64,000 bases of DNA from Verrucomicrobiota bacterium (GTDB taxonomy: Bacteria > Verrucomicrobiota > Verrucomicrobiia > Limisphaerales > UBA11320), in assembly GCA_016199985.1 (NCBI GenBank), contig JACQFQ010000032.1, positions 99,749 through 163,748 of the forward strand, given 5' to 3'. The notes beneath the pieces are model-generated. The model searched no databases. It was given only the letters and a program-made list of their open reading frames with translations, and was not told the origin of the DNA. Below, piece after piece: positions 62,662 through 64,000 of this stretch (position 1 is the stretch's first letter; the number at the start of each line of letters is the position of its first letter). The translations under genes were made by a program, and so were the position numbers.

Positions 62662-63695
62662 CAGCGATGCGATTGCTCGTAGTGCCGTTTGAGCAGGTCC
62701 TCGCCGAAATCGCCGTCGAAATCCCGCCAGACTGTGTGGACGTGATTGGCGTTGTTCTGCACGTTCGCGTATTCGAGGAGGAAGCTCGGCCCCTGGATTC
62801 GATAGTAGTGCGCCTCATACTTTTTTGAGCTGCCGGCCCATGAGAAACGCACCTGGTTCCATCCGCCCTTCTCGATCTTTGCCAAGTCGGCCGCGGCCAG
62901 CTCGGGGCGGTAGCGATGCGCATACTCCTCGATGAGCTTGTGAAGCTGCGCTTTCTGGTCCTTGGACAATTGCGCGAAGCCAATGCCCGCCTGGTCCAAT
63001 CGCTTCGCCTTTCGGTCATTGCTCGTGATGATTTCCTTCGGCGAGTTGGTCGCGATCAGCGCGGACTTCCGCTGCTCGTCCGTCAGGGATTGAACCAGCG
63101 CCCGACCGAGGTCTTCCTCCTCGCCCAACACACGGAGCCCTTTGCGAGGTCCTTCGAGAACGTCGCCGGGATTCGTGCCGAAGAACGACGGCGAGCTGGC
63201 GATGAGGGACCCGTTGACGATCGAGAAGTTCAGCGCCAGATGATGGCCCTCGACCCGCCAGGCCCAAGCCTTGGAATCTCCGGGAGCGCCGAAGATGCTG
63301 ACGAAGTACAGCTCCTCATCCCGCACAACACCGGTCTTGCCGGCTTCAATCTCGCGGAGGATTTGTTCGAGGCTCATGATGGTCAGGGCCTTCGCGTAGC
63401 CCCGCTGGCTCAGTCCCGAGGCGAGCAGGGCGTGGGCGAGGCGCTGCTGGGCGGCGGTCATTTCCTTGAAAGGGAGGCCCTTTCGTGGTCGCGGGACGAA
63501 GTGCCAGTTCAAGCGCTCGTCGGATCCGAAATCAAAGGAGACTTTGGCTCGTTGTTCGGGCGTCAGGGTGGCCAGGAGGTTGACGGCCGCGTCGGTCATC
63601 TCTTCCGATGCCGAGTGCGCCTCGAGTTTGAACGCTGCGAGCAAGGCGCAGAGCGCCCAAAGGCATCGACGAAACGAACCCAGTGAGATTTGCAT
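62661..63695 (-). CDS. Exported DUF3500 protein
   Basis: The 344-residue protein has a signal peptide (MQISLGSFRRCLWALCALLAAFKLEAHS). The DUF3500 pattern follows: LTPEQRAKVSFDFGSDERLNWHFVPRPRKGLPFKEM, then LIASSPSFFGTNPGDVLEGPRKGLRVLGEEEDLGRALVQSLTDEQ and WAGSSKKYEAHYYRIQGPSFLLEYANVQNNANHVHTVWRDF. Homologues are mostly secreted by Planctomycetes, Verrucomicrobia and Bacteroidetes; the function is unknown. Its stop overlaps the rlmD start. Confidence 0.88.
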   Translation of the reverse strand: MQISLGSFRRCLWALCALLAAFKLEAHSASEEMTDAAVNLLATLTPEQRAKVSFDFGSDERLNWHFVPRPRKGLPFKEMTAAQQRLAHALLASGLSQRGYAKALTIMSLEQILREIEAGKTGVVRDEELYFVSIFGAPGDSKAWAWRVEGHHLALNFSIVNGSLIASSPSFFGTNPGDVLEGPRKGLRVLGEEEDLGRALVQSLTDEQRKSALIATNSPKEIITSNDRKAKRLDQAGIGFAQLSKDQKAQLHKLIEEYAHRYRPELAAADLAKIEKGGWNQVRFSWAGSSKKYEAHYYRIQGPSFLLEYANVQNNANHVHTVWRDFDGDFGEDLLKRHYEQSHR

Positions 63696-64000
63696 GGAGC
63701 AAACTCAATGGATCTGGCGCTTGAAATCAATGGTAAAGTCCGGAACCTGCCGGCCCGAGCGGACGGCAAGGAGGGCATGCGGCGCGCTCGATCGCTCGCG
63801 GCCGTCCGGCGGGAAGCCCGATCACCGCCGCGCGTTGGGTGATCGAAATGATGCGAGTCAGCGCCCCTGGCAGCTCACCCCCAGAGGTTGAGTCTGAGAT
63901 CCCTGAGGCAGAAGAGGGACAGGGACTGGACGCCGCGCAGGCGTCTGGCGCCGGTCTTTCTCTTGGGTCCGAAGCGGTGGCGATGGGCCTGGAACACGGC
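63696..64000. other. Window edge without a confident gene
   Basis: Two possibilities are visible. A 44-residue frame at 63708-63842 starts MDLALEINGKVRNLPARADG, like the opening of xanthine-dehydrogenase-family 2Fe-2S subunits, but then degenerates. A leftward frame from 64000 ends at a TGA at 63875. Neither is strong enough to call alone. Confidence 0.35.
63875..64000 (-). CDS. Possible C-terminal end of a gene entering from the right
   Basis: The frame is open from the window edge and ends at a TGA (63877-63875). It encodes 41 residues that are basic at first (AHRHRFGPKRKTGARRL) and hydrophobic at the end (SLFCLRDLRLNLWG). No family can be recognised from so short a tail, and it could be a chance open frame in GC-rich DNA. 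Confidence 0.2.
   Translation of the reverse strand, partial: AVFQAHRHRFGPKRKTGARRLRGVQSLSLFCLRDLRLNLWG

Noticed and set aside
1..64000. tRNA/rRNA genes, insertion sequences, integrases or phage genes
   Set aside because: No cloverleaf with a TTCGA loop, no rRNA core sequence and no transposase, integrase or phage structural motif was recognised on either strand by eye.

Overview
This window is GC-rich, densely coded bacterial chromosome. It holds about 50 protein genes and no recognisable rRNA, tRNA, CRISPR array, prophage or insertion sequence. The gene mix points to the PVC superphylum, most likely Verrucomicrobiota: several giant secreted FG-GAP/UnbV proteins, a HYR/LamG surface protein ending in a '...SLDGPW...FFRV' type tail, a PQQ-type beta-propeller, a sulfatase, a gluconolactonase, and an RsmH with a long basic N-terminal extension. 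That assignment is inference from gene content, not a measured phylogeny.

Layout. 1-5.8 kb: the 5' part of a secreted YVTN propeller gene, a PlsC acyltransferase overlapping a GNAT gene, a secreted protein of unknown function, then a RibD-like reductase and holB. 5.8-12.6 kb: a DUF6941-like protein, a secreted gluconolactonase-like protein, a lipoamide-dehydrogenase-like flavoenzyme, a PhoD-like phosphatase, a PQQ-like propeller and Maf. 12.7-18.7 kb: a 1362-residue protein with ten HYR-like repeats plus a LamG domain, and a half-length carB interrupted by an in-frame TAA. 18.8-21.0 kb: a DsbD-like thiol reductase and a small membrane protein. 21.2-32.4 kb: three giant paralogous FG-GAP/UnbV proteins encoded head-to-tail with 1-nt spacing or ATGA overlap. 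32.5-38 kb: a chemotaxis adaptation module (cheR, cheD, HDOD, cheB), divergent from fliW-csrA-flagellin, which has a well-formed sigma-54 promoter.

38-48 kb: a long co-directional cluster next to flagellin. It encodes an L-2-hydroxyglutarate oxidase, an SDR epimerase/dehydratase, a heptose-1-phosphate guanylyltransferase-like enzyme, a heptose-kinase-like GHMP enzyme, a split transketolase, a D-2-hydroxyacid dehydrogenase, a PLP enzyme with histidine in place of the catalytic lysine, and a B12-binding radical SAM enzyme. Together these look like a pathway for an unusual nucleotide-activated, possibly branched or deoxygenated heptose, perhaps used for flagellin or surface glycosylation. 48-54.7 kb: a UvrD/PcrA helicase, a STAS protein, holA, a bifunctional-nuclease-family protein, a heptose adenylyltransferase, and an RsmH fused in frame to a SET protein-lysine methyltransferase domain. 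54.8-64 kb: a sulfatase, MscL, a DUF481 outer-membrane protein, a small secreted protein, a membrane-TPR protein, an RlmD-type methyltransferase and a DUF3500 protein.

The items most deserving a second look are the RsmH-SET fusion, the flagellin-linked sugar cluster (with its 2-hydroxyglutarate oxidase and ColD-like PLP enzyme), the translationally coupled FG-GAP paralogue trio, and the interrupted half-length carB.
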